In this document: piece after piece, positions 43,912 through 53,318 of the stretch
How the letters are laid out: each line of letters starts with the position of its first letter
Position numbering within the stretch: position 1 is the stretch's first letter
Source: Bacillus proteolyticus
Lineage (GTDB): Bacteria; Bacillota; Bacilli; Bacillales; Bacillaceae_G
Assembly (NCBI RefSeq): GCF_001884065.1
Contig: NZ_MACH01000068.1
Span: 53,160-117,159, forward strand
Reading direction: 5' to 3'
DNA length: 64,000 nt
Made by a program: the position numbers and the translations under genes
The notes under the pieces: model-generated
What the model saw: the letters and a program-made list of their open reading frames with translations, nothing else
Databases searched by the model: none
Told to the model about the DNA's origin: nothing

Positions 43912-46900
43912 CTAAAAGGCTGAGTTTCTATTTGCTTCTCTATCTTGATACTCGGTTGTATATTTGAAAGTACCACGTGCTACATCTCGTCCTTCCAAAA
44001 TAACAGGAACTTCAATTACTAAATCACCACCTTGTGTTGGTATCGCTCCATTAAAACCAGATTGACCAGGTGAATAATTGAATACTTGGTTTGCGGTAGT
44101 ATTTGTCATGGCTTGTCTGCTATTTGACATACTTCCATACACACCACTCATAACAGTTTTTAAGCCTGATAACTGGCTCATAGAACTATCCATCATGCGA
44201 CTCATATCACCCATTAATTGACTCATAGATCCGGTAGTCCCAATCATAGTTTTAGCAATGCCTTCACCAATGTCTCCAAGTGTCTTTTTATTTAATGGTA
44301 AAACCGCTTCCGGTCCAGCTTCACCAGCACCTTGCAAGTTTCCACCATTCATCCCAAAGATAGTCGGTTTAGTGAAGATACCGCCTTTCGCGCGCCAGTC
44401 AATATTGATTCTGGATGGATAAGTAACATCTTTTCCTAAAACGTTTTTCGTGCTTGTTTGTAAACTGAAATGTGGAAGAGGTGGCATTTCAGGCTTTGGA
44501 ATTTTTAATTTTAGATTAGTAAAGAATCCCTTAATTTTCTCAATAAATTTTTCTACTTTATCCACTGCATCTTTTATTGGATCAATAATAAATCGTTTAG
44601 CTGCTTCAAATTTTTCCTGTGCTGCATTCTTCACAGAATCAAATTTTTCTTTAGCTAAATTATATAAATCGGTGAATTTTTGTTTCGCTGAATTATAAGC
44701 TTCAGTTACTGGATCAATCACATATTTCTTCACCAAATTCCAAGCTGCAAGTGTATAGGATTTTATTTTTTCCCAATTTCCTAATATCCAGTTTGCTAAA
44801 TCTCCAAGTTTTTCTTTTGTTGTATTCCACAATTCTTGAACTGGCTGAATAACATACTGTTTTATTAAATTCCATCCTGCTTGTGTGTAAGACTTCGCTT
44901 TTTCCCACTGTGAACCAAGCCAAGAAACTAAATCACTAAACTTTTCTTTCACTAAGCTCCAAGCTTCTTGGACAGGCTGAGTAATATATTGCTTAAATAA
45001 TCCCCATGCAATTTGCGTTATAGCCTTTGCAATTTCCCATTGTTTACCCAACCAATTAACCAATTCACCGATTTGTTTACTTACCCAATTGTAAGCTTCT
45101 TGGATTGGTTGAATGATATATTGAGATATTGCCGCCCAAGCGATTTGTGCACCTGCCTGTATTAATAGCCACCCTGCTTCAAGAACCGTAGAAATTAACG
45201 AGATAATTGGATCTAAGAATGTAAGAATAGATTGCCAGGTTTCCATCCATTTTTGGAACAATTGCATAAAAAATTGAGATGCTGTTTCGACCATTGAAGA
45301 GAACCAACTTGATACAGATTCAACCAAAGAAGACAACCACCCTGTTGCTGTATCAACTAGAGAAGATAGCCATGTGGAAGCCGTCTCAACTAAAGATGAC
45401 CAATAAGTCGATGCCGTTTCAACCATTGATGATAACCATGTTGTCGTTGATTCTACTAGAGAAGACCACCAACTAGACACTGATTCTACAAGGGAAGATA
45501 GCCATGCTGATGATGTTTCGACTATTCCGCTCCACAATTCAGATAAATATTCTCCAATAATATTAAAGGTATCTATCGTCCATTGTTTTATAGATTCCCA
45601 GTTTTGATAAATTGCTACACCTAAAGCGACTATAGCGGCTATGATAATCGGCACAATGGCAACTATCCCAGCCGCTGCAGCCGCTCCAATCCCGAAGATA
45701 CTCATGACCGTCACAACTATTGGCGCAAGTGCCATAATCGCACCTGAAATTATAGCAATGGCAGTTGCAACTGCCGCTAATGTTGCCGCTAATTTAGGAT
45801 TATCAGAAATCCATTCAGCAAATTTAGAAATAAGATCGGCTACAACGCTAAGAACAGGCTGGAGCGCAACTTGTAAATCTTGCATAGCCTTTTGAAACTT
45901 TATAGCTGGGTTTGCATCCATTTTTTTGATAGATTCATTTAAGTTCTGTTGGTTCTTATCAAAATCAACTACTTTACTTTGCGCTCCAAGTAGCGCATAT
46001 GTTATGTTTTCACCTTGGTCTTCGTACATTGTACCGAAAAGTTTAACACCTAGCTCATTTCGCTTCGTTTGATCTTCCACATTGGCTAAAGCCGCTGCAA
46101 TCTCTGTCATAGCGGCAGACCCTTCTTTTCCACCTTTAGAAACAGATTGTCCCCATTTTTGTAATTGTTCAGCTGAGATATTAGTTCCTTCCAGTGTTTC
46201 CTTCATAGCCTTATCGACACCTTGACCGAACTCAGCCGCTTTGATGCGCCCTTCTTTCAAACCATCTAAAAGGTTATCAATATTCCATGTTCCTGTTTCA
46301 ATCCCAGCTTCCATAATCGCTTGGACTTCTTCAGCGTTATAGCCTGCTCGTGTTAGCTGCCCGCCATATTCAGCAATAACGTCTAATTGTTCTGGTGGAA
46401 AACCTATTTTAAGTAAAGCGTTCGTCATACCAAGGGCGCCTTCTTGCGAAATCCCTAATTCATTGCCTATTTCATTCACTTCTTGAATTAATTCGGTGAA
46501 ATCAATACCTTCATATGATTGTGCGATTGCCGCAGCTCCTTTTACAACTGCTGCATTTGCTTCATCACTTACACCTTTATTCAAAGCCCACTGCCTACGT
46601 ACACCTTCTAAAGACGCTTCTGCATCCACACCATAAGCGGTTATACCACGCACAGCTTCTTCTACTGATTTTTTTGAAGAATCCGGAACATCGAAAGTTA
46701 TATCGATTTTTGTTTTTAACTTTGACATATCCAACGCTTTTTCAATTGTTCCTGCAATACCGCCACCAGCTACCATAGCTCCAAGAACATTTTCTAAACC
46801 GATATCTAATTCTTTAAATTCTCTTTCTGTCCTTTGGGCCTCTTGCTGTAAATCTCTTAATTCATTTCGGACTTGTTGTATTGAGTTACCATCATCCACA

Positions 46901-47490
46901 GAGCGAAGCGCACGTTGTAACTTTTCAATATCTGCTTCTGTCCCTAATGCTTCTCGGCCGATAATTCCAATTGCTTGTTCTAGCTGTCTACTTGTAGCCG
47001 TTCCACTTTTAATTGCATTCACAAGACGATTTCCTAACGCGCCTGCAAAATCATCAACACTTTTTCCTGTCGCTCTAAACAATGTTTCTAGTTGTCTTGT
47101 GGAACTAGCTACATTTTCCTGTTCAGCTTTCATGCTTCCAAGCTTATTTTTCAGACCATTAAGTGACCCTTCTGTAAATTCAATTTCACGCCTAAACGCA
47201 CGATATTGCTCTTCAGAAATTTTTCCGTTTTGAAATTGAGCTTGTACTTGTTGTTCTGCTGCCTTTAACTTATCTAGTTTGTCAGTTGTATTTTCAATTT
47301 GTTGAGTGAGTAATTTTTGCTTCTGAGCTAATGCTTCTACATTACCAGGATCAAATTTTAAAAGACGTTCTACATCTTTTAACTCTTTTGCTAAATCATT
47401 GCTACGTTTATTTACGTCCTTTAAAGCATTTTGTAAACCAACGGTATTACCGCCAATTTCAACCGTAATTCCCTTAATTCTTCCTGCCAT
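43912..47490 (-). CDS. Tail tape measure protein
   Basis: 1192 residues. A coiled-coil N-terminus (LQNALKDVNKRSNDLAKELK) and TP901-type core (IEKALDMSKLKTKIDITFDV and GAAAIAQSYEGIDFTELIQEV) are followed by hydrophobic segments (KLAATLAAVATAIAIISGAI). Two repeat blocks follow: seven 11-residue units of WLSSLVETAST type (about residues 650-740) and four about 44-residue units starting W-x-x-x-K-Q-Y-x-x-Q-P-V-Q-E (about 770-950). Repeat number sets the tail length in this family. The C-terminus has GNLQGAGEAGPEAVLPL, a usual tape measure end. Confidence 0.93.
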   Translation of the reverse strand: MAGRIKGITVEIGGNTVGLQNALKDVNKRSNDLAKELKDVERLLKFDPGNVEALAQKQKLLTQQIENTTDKLDKLKAAEQQVQAQFQNGKISEEQYRAFRREIEFTEGSLNGLKNKLGSMKAEQENVASSTRQLETLFRATGKSVDDFAGALGNRLVNAIKSGTATSRQLEQAIGIIGREALGTEADIEKLQRALRSVDDGNSIQQVRNELRDLQQEAQRTEREFKELDIGLENVLGAMVAGGGIAGTIEKALDMSKLKTKIDITFDVPDSSKKSVEEAVRGITAYGVDAEASLEGVRRQWALNKGVSDEANAAVVKGAAAIAQSYEGIDFTELIQEVNEIGNELGISQEGALGMTNALLKIGFPPEQLDVIAEYGGQLTRAGYNAEEVQAIMEAGIETGTWNIDNLLDGLKEGRIKAAEFGQGVDKAMKETLEGTNISAEQLQKWGQSVSKGGKEGSAAMTEIAAALANVEDQTKRNELGVKLFGTMYEDQGENITYALLGAQSKVVDFDKNQQNLNESIKKMDANPAIKFQKAMQDLQVALQPVLSVVADLISKFAEWISDNPKLAATLAAVATAIAIISGAIMALAPIVVTVMSIFGIGAAAAAGIVAIVPIIIAAIVALGVAIYQNWESIKQWTIDTFNIIGEYLSELWSGIVETSSAWLSSLVESVSSWWSSLVESTTTWLSSMVETASTYWSSLVETASTWLSSLVDTATGWLSSLVESVSSWFSSMVETASQFFMQLFQKWMETWQSILTFLDPIISLISTVLEAGWLLIQAGAQIAWAAISQYIIQPIQEAYNWVSKQIGELVNWLGKQWEIAKAITQIAWGLFKQYITQPVQEAWSLVKEKFSDLVSWLGSQWEKAKSYTQAGWNLIKQYVIQPVQELWNTTKEKLGDLANWILGNWEKIKSYTLAAWNLVKKYVIDPVTEAYNSAKQKFTDLYNLAKEKFDSVKNAAQEKFEAAKRFIIDPIKDAVDKVEKFIEKIKGFFTNLKLKIPKPEMPPLPHFSLQTSTKNVLGKDVTYPSRINIDWRAKGGIFTKPTIFGMNGGNLQGAGEAGPEAVLPLNKKTLGDIGEGIAKTMIGTTGSMSQLMGDMSRMMDSSMSQLSGLKTVMSGVYGSMSNSRQAMTNTTANQVFNYSPGQSGFNGAIPTQGGDLVIEVPVILEGRDVARGTFKYTTEYQDREANRNSAF

Positions 47491-47506
47491 ATTTTCACCT
47501 CATTTC

Positions 47507-47734
47507 TTAGAAAGAATCGTAATCTTTTTGATTCGCTTTTCTTACTTTTTCTTTATCTGGATTTTCCATTTCAGCAAATTCAGCAATATAATCAAAGCAA
47601 TCACCAACGGTCATTTCTTCCAAATCGCCATGTGTTAACTTTGCTTTATAACAAAGAGCAAGGAACGTATCGGTTGTTAACTCTTCATCACCGAAAGTCC
47701 CTTGCTCTCCATTATTTTTCTTTATTTTTTTTTT
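47507..47734 (-). CDS. Tail assembly chaperone extension (gpT-like), reached by -1 frameshift
   Basis: A 71-codon open frame with no usable start, ending TAA 47507-47509. Sequence: TFGDEELTTDTFLALCYKAK, HGDLEEMTVGDCFDYIAEF and EMENPDKEKVRKANQKDYDS. Its frame is -1 relative to the gpG-like gene and it joins at the A10 run (47725-47734), so a slip gives a fused protein of about 192 residues. This is the conserved G/GT arrangement upstream of tape measure genes in tailed phages. Confidence 0.85.
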   Translation of the reverse strand, partial: KKKIKKNNGEQGTFGDEELTTDTFLALCYKAKLTHGDLEEMTVGDCFDYIAEFAEMENPDKEKVRKANQKDYDSF

Positions 47735-48084
47735 GCTCCCATAGTAACTTGAACTAATTCCATGACTTCTGGCATAATTTCTTCAATCGGGAATTCCTCA
47801 AATCCATCCAGCCACGTCATAGGATCAGGAATATTTGAATCAGCTGTTTTAGCGTATAACCAAGTCAAATCATAAATAAGTTCAAAGTCTACTTTACTTA
47901 TATCAACATTTGACATATCAATAGGTTGTTCTGATCCATCTGATGAAGTTAAAGCATTAATCGACCCTAACCCCATCAAATCTGCAAATAAATTGCGTCT
48001 AAATTGCGCTTTATAACGTTTAACCGTTGCCGCAGTAGCTTTTAATCTGACTTGTTTACCATCAATTGTAATTGTCTTTTCCAT
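47722..48084 (-). CDS. Tail assembly chaperone (gpG-like)
   Basis: 120 residues: MEKTITIDGKQVRLKATAAT, VKRYKAQFRRNLFADLM and DFELIYDLTWLYAKTADS. It ends VTMGAKKK at TAA 47722-47724, right after an A10 slippery run (GCA-AAA-AAA-AAA-TAA). Position between tail tube and tape measure, length and the frameshift site all fit gpG. It coats the tape measure protein during tail assembly. Confidence 0.88.
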   Translation of the reverse strand: MEKTITIDGKQVRLKATAATVKRYKAQFRRNLFADLMGLGSINALTSSDGSEQPIDMSNVDISKVDFELIYDLTWLYAKTADSNIPDPMTWLDGFEEFPIEEIMPEVMELVQVTMGAKKK

Positions 48085-48102
48085 CTATTTAAGCCCCTTT
48101 TA

Positions 48103-48666
48103 TTATTTCTTTTTATAAACTTCTGTGTTCCAACCATCATAAATAGCTTGAGTAGTATTAGAAGTTGTCTTTGTTTTAACTACGCGTTTTCCGTTCAGAT
48201 TGATAGGGCTGGCCACAAATTTCAATTCATTTGTATTAGGTTCAGCAGAGTTTGTTTTCGTTTTAGATGCAAGTGTTGGACGACTCGCTGAACAGTTATA
48301 CATAACATGACGCGTTGCTTTTTTATCACCATCAAATTCAAATAGCAATGCGAAAGATTTTCCTTTTGCATCCGCTAACTCATTTAATACACCATCAACT
48401 TCATCTAGTTGCTCACCTAATGCATCGATAGCAAATTTCTCTGGAATACTAGCAATACTTAACGTACCATCATAACCTTGGTTATTACTTGCAGCGTAAT
48501 AAAGCATATCGTCTGCATAGAATTCAATTAAATCTCCACGTGGTTCAAATGTCAGTTCAACCCCACCAGGAAGAGGAGTTGGCGTTTCAAATGTAACCAC
48601 ACCGTCTTTTTCATCAAATGTTGCATAATGAACATTTTTTAAACCAAATTGCACTTTGTTCTCCAT
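48103..48666 (-). CDS. Major tail tube protein (phi13-type)
   Basis: 187 residues. Sequence MENKVQFGLKNVHYATFDEK, PTPLPGGVELTFEPRGD and LLFEFDGDKKATRHVMYNCS is typical of the phi13 family of siphophage tail tube subunits. A Ser/Thr/Lys-rich C-terminus follows. Forms the hexameric tube. Adjacent on both sides to tail genes in canonical order. Confidence 0.92.
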   Translation of the reverse strand: MENKVQFGLKNVHYATFDEKDGVVTFETPTPLPGGVELTFEPRGDLIEFYADDMLYYAASNNQGYDGTLSIASIPEKFAIDALGEQLDEVDGVLNELADAKGKSFALLFEFDGDKKATRHVMYNCSASRPTLASKTKTNSAEPNTNELKFVASPINLNGKRVVKTKTTSNTTQAIYDGWNTEVYKKK

Positions 48667-48996
48667 CTATAACAACCTCACTTCATATGTTTTTTGATAC
48701 ATTTTTTCAGATTCAATAAAAGCCTCAAATGATTCATAAGGTATCTCATGATCATCTAAGGCTTTTTCTAATTTGGATTCAGCAACTAAATCCTTTTTAA
48801 TTGTGTAAAGCTCAATACTTACATCACTTATCTCGTGATAAACCTTGTTATCGGCTGGCATATTAGGAGAGCCATCCACAAGATAACAAATATAAGGTGG
48901 TTTAGGTACTGGTTTACCAGGCGTTGCTGTAAAATGCGAATAGGCCACAGGATAACCTGTAGCATCAAGAATTCCCTTTAATTCACTTAATGTCAT
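48667..48996 (-). CDS. Tail completion/terminator protein
   Basis: 109 residues between the gp10-like gene and the tail tube gene, where siphophages keep the tail terminator. YICYLVDGSPNMPADNKVYH and ISDVSIELYTIKKDLVAESK, then HEIPYESFEAFIESEKMY, resemble the gp-type neck/tail completion proteins (DUF3168-like). It overlaps the gp10-like gene by four bases. Role assigned mainly by order. Confidence 0.8.
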   Translation of the reverse strand: MTLSELKGILDATGYPVAYSHFTATPGKPVPKPPYICYLVDGSPNMPADNKVYHEISDVSIELYTIKKDLVAESKLEKALDDHEIPYESFEAFIESEKMYQKTYEVRLL

Positions 48997-49340
48997 TGTT
49001 GAATCGCCCTTTCCACAAGTTCGGTGAAGTCGTTTATCGCTTTTTCTTCAGATGGACGTATGTGAACTTGAGCTGAAACACGACCACCACTCGCTTTTGC
49101 ATGACCATTCTCTAATAAATGTGTAACTTGTGGCTTCAAAGCATTGTGGACGATAATTGCATCGCCATCTTTCTTTTTACGCCAACCTTTAGCATATTTC
49201 CCTGTATCTTTAGGGCTTTTTTGCTTTAATTCCCCCACAAGATTATCCGCTACTTTTTCTTTTGCATCTTCCATATCTTCTGCTACTAAATTTGCATATC
49301 TTTGCAATTCTCTAGCAATCTCACTAGCAAAATCATTCAT
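48993..49340 (-). CDS. HK97 gp10-like neck/tail connector protein
   Basis: About 115 residues from ATG 49340 (GTGGGAG before it; ATG 49361 is the alternative). Pattern: ASEIARELQRYANLVAEDM, KQKSPKDTGKYAKGWRKKK-like core and HLLENGHAKASGGRVSAQVH, the signature of HK97-gp10_like proteins. It sits between head closure and tail terminator genes. Confidence 0.9.
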   Translation of the reverse strand: MNDFASEIARELQRYANLVAEDMEDAKEKVADNLVGELKQKSPKDTGKYAKGWRKKKDGDAIIVHNALKPQVTHLLENGHAKASGGRVSAQVHIRPSEEKAINDFTELVERAIQQ

Positions 49341-49698
49341 CTCCCACACTCTCCTTTGCAATGATGGTCAATGTTCGATTCATCTCATCATCATTCATAG
49401 GCGGTTCGATAATATCAAAGATACGCCCTTTTAAATTAATCCGCATTTCTTCTGTAATTACAGAAGTAAATGGGATAACAAAACGATATGTTTTTGTCGC
49501 TTGTGAAGCTGAAGCTGCAATGTATTCAGAGCCTTTTAGCGTTTTTATCATAGCCCACGCTTTTTTTAACTCTTTCCACGTTATTTCATCTTCACTTGTT
49601 TGACCTAATTCATCTTCTATCGCTATTGGTTGTTCGATAATAATTCTATTCCTAAAATCACCTGTATTTAATGGCTTCTTATACTGAAAAGGACGCAT
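49333..49698 (-). CDS. Head closure (head-tail joining) protein
   Basis: About 121 residues. MRPFQYKKPLNTGDFRNRI-like start, IAIEDELGQTSEDEITWKEL, KAWAMIKTLKGSEYIAASAS and RINLKGRIFDIIEPPMND are characteristic of the SPP1 gp16/phage head-tail adaptor family. ATG 49698 overlaps the TGA of the previous connector gene (TGATATG); the longer start 49719 lies inside it. It seals the portal-connector channel. Confidence 0.88.
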   Translation of the reverse strand: MRPFQYKKPLNTGDFRNRIIIEQPIAIEDELGQTSEDEITWKELKKAWAMIKTLKGSEYIAASASQATKTYRFVIPFTSVITEEMRINLKGRIFDIIEPPMNDDEMNRTLTIIAKESVGDE

Positions 49699-49699
49699 A

Positions 49700-49996
49700 T
49701 CAATCACCGTCCAATACAATTTCTTCTAATGCTTTTTCAATGCTGAAACTATTAATCATCGTTAAAAAATTACTATTAAAATATTCAAGTGCATCATTAT
49801 AGACATAACGAGAGCGCTCAAAAACTAATTCTTTGAACGCTTCATCATTATTTATGTCATAAGATCCACATATTCTTATTAATTCTTTATTAGATGCAGA
49901 AAGGATACGGTTTAGATTAGCATCTTCATCATCACCTAATCGCATCCTTTCCTTAAATTGAATTAATATTTCAGATGAAATAGTTGTGATGCTCAT
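49700..49996 (-). CDS. Head-tail connector protein (gp6-like)
   Basis: 98 residues: ITTISSEILIQFKERMRLGD, DEDANLNRILSASNKELIRI and ERSRYVYNDALEYFNSNF. This is the alpha-helical adaptor pattern of HK97 gp6/SPP1 gp15-like proteins, placed between capsid and head closure genes. It binds the portal and receives the head closure protein. Confidence 0.88.
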   Translation of the reverse strand: MSITTISSEILIQFKERMRLGDDEDANLNRILSASNKELIRICGSYDINNDEAFKELVFERSRYVYNDALEYFNSNFLTMINSFSIEKALEEIVLDGD

Positions 49997-50001
49997 TTAC
50001 A

Positions 50002-50184
50002 TCACTCCTCTTTTTCTTTCACTTCTTGAATAAAAACGCATTTATGTGTTTGGTGTTCTTTCGACAATTCATTTAATCGTTTTTTAGGTGGTTTATAATC
50101 ACTTTTAGGATATTTTTCGCCCGCTTGATATAGTAGATTATTATCCTCTTTATCCCTAAATGCATTAATTACTACATAAGACAT
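50002..50184 (-). CDS. Small phage head-region protein
   Basis: 60 residues, mixed charge, no membrane segment: VVINAFRDKEDNNLLYQAGE, KYPKSDYKPPKKRLNELSKE. Strong ribosome site AGGAAGGTG. Genes of this size and place (between capsid and connector) are common in Bacillus and Listeria phages; function unknown, possibly a head-binding or Rho-like small protein. Confidence 0.75.
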   Translation of the reverse strand: MSYVVINAFRDKEDNNLLYQAGEKYPKSDYKPPKKRLNELSKEHQTHKCVFIQEVKEKEE

Positions 50185-50203
50185 AGTTTATTCACCTTCC
50201 TAA

Positions 50204-51361
50204 TTAAACTGTTGGAGCTTTAGGGACGAAAGAAATCTTTAAATCATAAACAAGAGCCGCTTTATTATCTTTTGGTTTACCGTTAGCGAACTGTTTAATT
50301 GTATAAAGCGTAGCATCTTCAATCGCTAATGTTTGGTCGAACTTTTTAAGTTTATATCCACCAGCGATTGCTGCAATATATTGATCTTTAACAAAGAATA
50401 ACGCTTTACCAACTGGTACTTCTTCAGATTCCACAGTTTGAATGTTATAAGGTAATGCCATAACCCATTGACCAGTTGCTGTTTGGATTGTGTTACGTGC
50501 TTGTACACCAATAGCATCCACAGGATTTACAGCCATTACAATTTTATTTAATACTTTACGCGATTTCCCTTTTGCATCAGTAGATAATGCCTTTACTACT
50601 TCATATAGTTCTCCAGCCACAACTTCACCGAATTCAGAAGGAGCAAATGTTAATGTACCTGATGATGTTTTATTAGTAACAGCGCCTGTAGTTGGATTTA
50701 CATCTTTCATTAAACCAACAGGCTGATGTGCAACAGAACCACCACCATTTACAAACCCAAACTCTAAACCAACTGAATATGTTTCTACTAATAAAGTTCG
50801 AACATAGCGTTCAACCCATTCTGGCCCAAGTTCTAACATATCGTTTGGAATAGCTGCGAATGCAGTTAATTTAAGTTGGCCAATTTGTTCAGATCTAAAT
50901 GCAGCATTAACTTGTCCTTTGATTTCGCCAAATAGTTCGCCCCATGCATACGCTTTTGTTGCATCAGAATAAATGAACTTAGTAACCGCGCCTAAATCTT
51001 GTAGACCTAAAGCATCAAGTAAAGGATGTTCCTTAACTAAATTTTCAAATACGCGTTCTTGTGTAGTAACTGGAAGAATAGAACCATCTTTAAATCCACC
51101 ATCTTGTACAACTGCGTTAAAGAATTTTGTTTCCGCTGCCGTTAATACATTTTGACCGCGTTGTTGAAGAATAGAACGATCTAACATTTCATCATTTACT
51201 TGATTACGTACCGTGTTAATTACATCCGTTTGCATTGCATCAAAGAAATTTTCAAAAGCAGTTGATTGTTCCTGTTCTGTACTTTCTGCATTAGTTAAAG
51301 CATCCGTTAATTTTGTTTTCGCTTTACTAAATGCTTCAGATTTATTAAATTTAATCGTCAT
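50204..51361 (-). CDS. Major capsid protein, HK97 fold
   Basis: 385 residues. An N-terminal helical delta region of about 100 residues (FSKAKTKLTDALTNAESTEQ) acts as scaffold. The HK97-type shell domain includes GGFKDGSILPVTTQERVFEN, NDMLELGPEWVERYVRTLLVE and SVGLEFGFVNGGGSVAHQPVG. The maturation protease gene directly upstream would remove the delta domain. ATG 51361 follows GGGGGAAA. Confidence 0.93.
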   Translation of the reverse strand: MTIKFNKSEAFSKAKTKLTDALTNAESTEQEQSTAFENFFDAMQTDVINTVRNQVNDEMLDRSILQQRGQNVLTAAETKFFNAVVQDGGFKDGSILPVTTQERVFENLVKEHPLLDALGLQDLGAVTKFIYSDATKAYAWGELFGEIKGQVNAAFRSEQIGQLKLTAFAAIPNDMLELGPEWVERYVRTLLVETYSVGLEFGFVNGGGSVAHQPVGLMKDVNPTTGAVTNKTSSGTLTFAPSEFGEVVAGELYEVVKALSTDAKGKSRKVLNKIVMAVNPVDAIGVQARNTIQTATGQWVMALPYNIQTVESEEVPVGKALFFVKDQYIAAIAGGYKLKKFDQTLAIEDATLYTIKQFANGKPKDNKAALVYDLKISFVPKAPTV

Positions 51362-51380
51362 TATGTGTTTCCCCCATTTT

Positions 51381-52163
51381 TTATAATTTTAAAAAGAGCC
51401 CTTTAATCCCACCATTTTTTACAGGTTTCGGATTCGGCTCTTTTGGTTTTGGTTCTGTATTAGTTTGTAAATCATTCAGTATTTCGTTTTTTAGCCCTGA
51501 TAATGCAGCGTTTAAATCTTCTTTTGTAATCCCTTCAGTTTTACCTTTATTAAGTGTTCCATTTCTAAAACCATCGATTACTTTCTGTGGAAGCATGGCA
51601 GAAGTGACAGCTGAAGCAGTCATTTTAACCGGATTATCCATAAACATGATTTCATCCACAAAATTATTCTCTAATGCTTGTTGTGGGCCCATCCAAGTTT
51701 CTTCAGCCATCATATTAAGTAGTTCCTCTTCAGATTTACCACTTTTAATGACATAAGCATTTACAATTGCTCGATCTGTTGTTTTCAACATCTCAGCAGC
51801 TTTTTCCATGTCACGATGATCTCCACCGTTATACATAGAAGCATTATGAATCATAATTTGCGCTGTTGGTGAAATTCGAACTTTATCACCAGCCATTGCA
51901 ATAACTGAAGCCGCGCTTGCAGCTAAACCAACAATTTGAACTTCCACATTACCCGGATAATTTTTTAATGCTGTATAAATCTCTGATCCTTCGTGTACAT
52001 AACCACCAGGACTATTAATTGATACGATTAAATCCTCACCATTGGCATTAGTAAGTTCTTTTGAAACCTTACCTGGGCTTGCAGCATCCATTTCAAACCA
52101 ATCATAAATCCAGGCTTCATCATTTGAAATAATTGGCCCTTTAACGTCAATTTTCACCGTCAT
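51381..52163 (-). CDS. Head maturation protease, ClpP-related
   Basis: About 260 residues. ClpP-fold motifs: DLIVSINSPGGYVHEGSEIY, GLAASAASVIAMAGDKV with the catalytic Ser, and QIMIHNASMYNGGDH with the catalytic His. A C-terminal tail with basic and Pro-rich sequence may link it to the shell. ATG 52163 has AAAGGAGGTGA upstream; GTG 52175 is too near. It overlaps the portal gene by about 17 bases. Confidence 0.9.
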   Translation of the reverse strand: MTVKIDVKGPIISNDEAWIYDWFEMDAASPGKVSKELTNANGEDLIVSINSPGGYVHEGSEIYTALKNYPGNVEVQIVGLAASAASVIAMAGDKVRISPTAQIMIHNASMYNGGDHRDMEKAAEMLKTTDRAIVNAYVIKSGKSEEELLNMMAEETWMGPQQALENNFVDEIMFMDNPVKMTASAVTSAMLPQKVIDGFRNGTLNKGKTEGITKEDLNAALSGLKNEILNDLQTNTEPKPKEPNPKPVKNGGIKGLFLKL

Positions 52164-53310
52164 TTGTATTCTCACCTCCTTTACTTAAATTCGTTTCTGT
52201 ATAGTTTTTCGTAATGTAATGTTTGTTTAAATTAGGATCATCAGAAACTTCATACCCTACTTCTAATCGAATTTCATTTCCTGTAAATGCACTTGAAGAA
52301 ATAAGTTTATCGATACTTGTTGCAAGGTCGAATATGTTTTGATAGGAAATAGCTTTAACTTCAATCTTTTGTCCTGATAGATACTCATTCATTTCAAAGA
52401 ATTTAACGTTTGCTTCATCTGAAATCTTTTTTAATAAAGGATTTACTGTAAAAAGCATGTAATTCTTCGTTTGCTTATCTACATCGGCCATTTCGCCATA
52501 TAACAAAGCTGTCGGAATACCAAAAGCCATTGCTACTTGGTTTAAGAAGCCGTTCGTTACTTTGTTTATTTCTTCCACACTTTGACCAGAGTTCCCACCG
52601 CCCGATGTTTCAGCGTATTTGAATCCAGGTTGTTGTGGAATGATAGCAACATCTTTTTCTCCAATCGCTTTATACATGTTATCAATGAACTCTTGCAGCT
52701 TTGATTGATGTTCTTTACTCTTTGCAGCAAGCATGTCCATATCAACTGTTCCGCGAATTTGATTTTTACGCTTTTGTGAGTTTAATATTCTACCGAATAA
52801 ATCACCATAATCAGCAAAAAGACCATCAATGAGTGGTGATAATTTATCATTCCGATATCTTAAATGAATGACTTCACTTTGTTTAAAGCTTCTTTTAAAC
52901 TGATAATCTTTTACTGTGACATTTGTAAAAGTATCTTCAAACACAGCGTATTCATTATGTTCAAAATCATCAGCGATAAGTAGATTACCATCATCAGCTT
53001 GTATAATTAGAGCTTCATTATCATAAATAAGTTTGTAAATGAATCTCTCCCAAAAGGTACTTGCTGTCATGTTCTTATTAGGCCTAACATTTAATCGGTA
53101 ATAAAGTTCATCCTTTTCAAATGTTTCACCGTTTTTCACTCTAAATTCTGACTGGCTAATTGTTCTTCCTAAAAAAGAAATACAGGTATCAATCGCTAGT
53201 CGCTTCATGTGGACTCTGTTTGCCTTTTCAATAAACATTTCTACATCAAACATAAATCCTAGTTCACTATTTCTTTTAAATACTGTATCTAACCATCCAA
53301 TGGTTATCAC
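52147..53310 (-). CDS. Portal protein (HK97 family)
   Basis: 387 residues. Portal features: KRLAIDTCISFLGRTISQSE, YYRLNVRPNKNMTASTFWER, EVIHLRYRNDKLSPLIDGLF and NQVAMAFGIPTALLYGEMAD, the last being the usual crown/stem-region signature. It forms the dodecameric DNA entry channel, docks the terminase, and nucleates the head. It lies eight bases after the terminase stop. Confidence 0.93.
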   Translation of the reverse strand: MITIGWLDTVFKRNSELGFMFDVEMFIEKANRVHMKRLAIDTCISFLGRTISQSEFRVKNGETFEKDELYYRLNVRPNKNMTASTFWERFIYKLIYDNEALIIQADDGNLLIADDFEHNEYAVFEDTFTNVTVKDYQFKRSFKQSEVIHLRYRNDKLSPLIDGLFADYGDLFGRILNSQKRKNQIRGTVDMDMLAAKSKEHQSKLQEFIDNMYKAIGEKDVAIIPQQPGFKYAETSGGGNSGQSVEEINKVTNGFLNQVAMAFGIPTALLYGEMADVDKQTKNYMLFTVNPLLKKISDEANVKFFEMNEYLSGQKIEVKAISYQNIFDLATSIDKLISSSAFTGNEIRLEVGYEVSDDPNLNKHYITKNYTETNLSKGGENTNDGEN

Positions 53311-53318
53311 CCCCTTTA

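Noticed and set aside
47399-47638. Plus-strand frame over the tail chaperone extension
   Set aside because: It opposes the phage operon and overlaps the frameshift extension and the tape measure start; no ribosome site.
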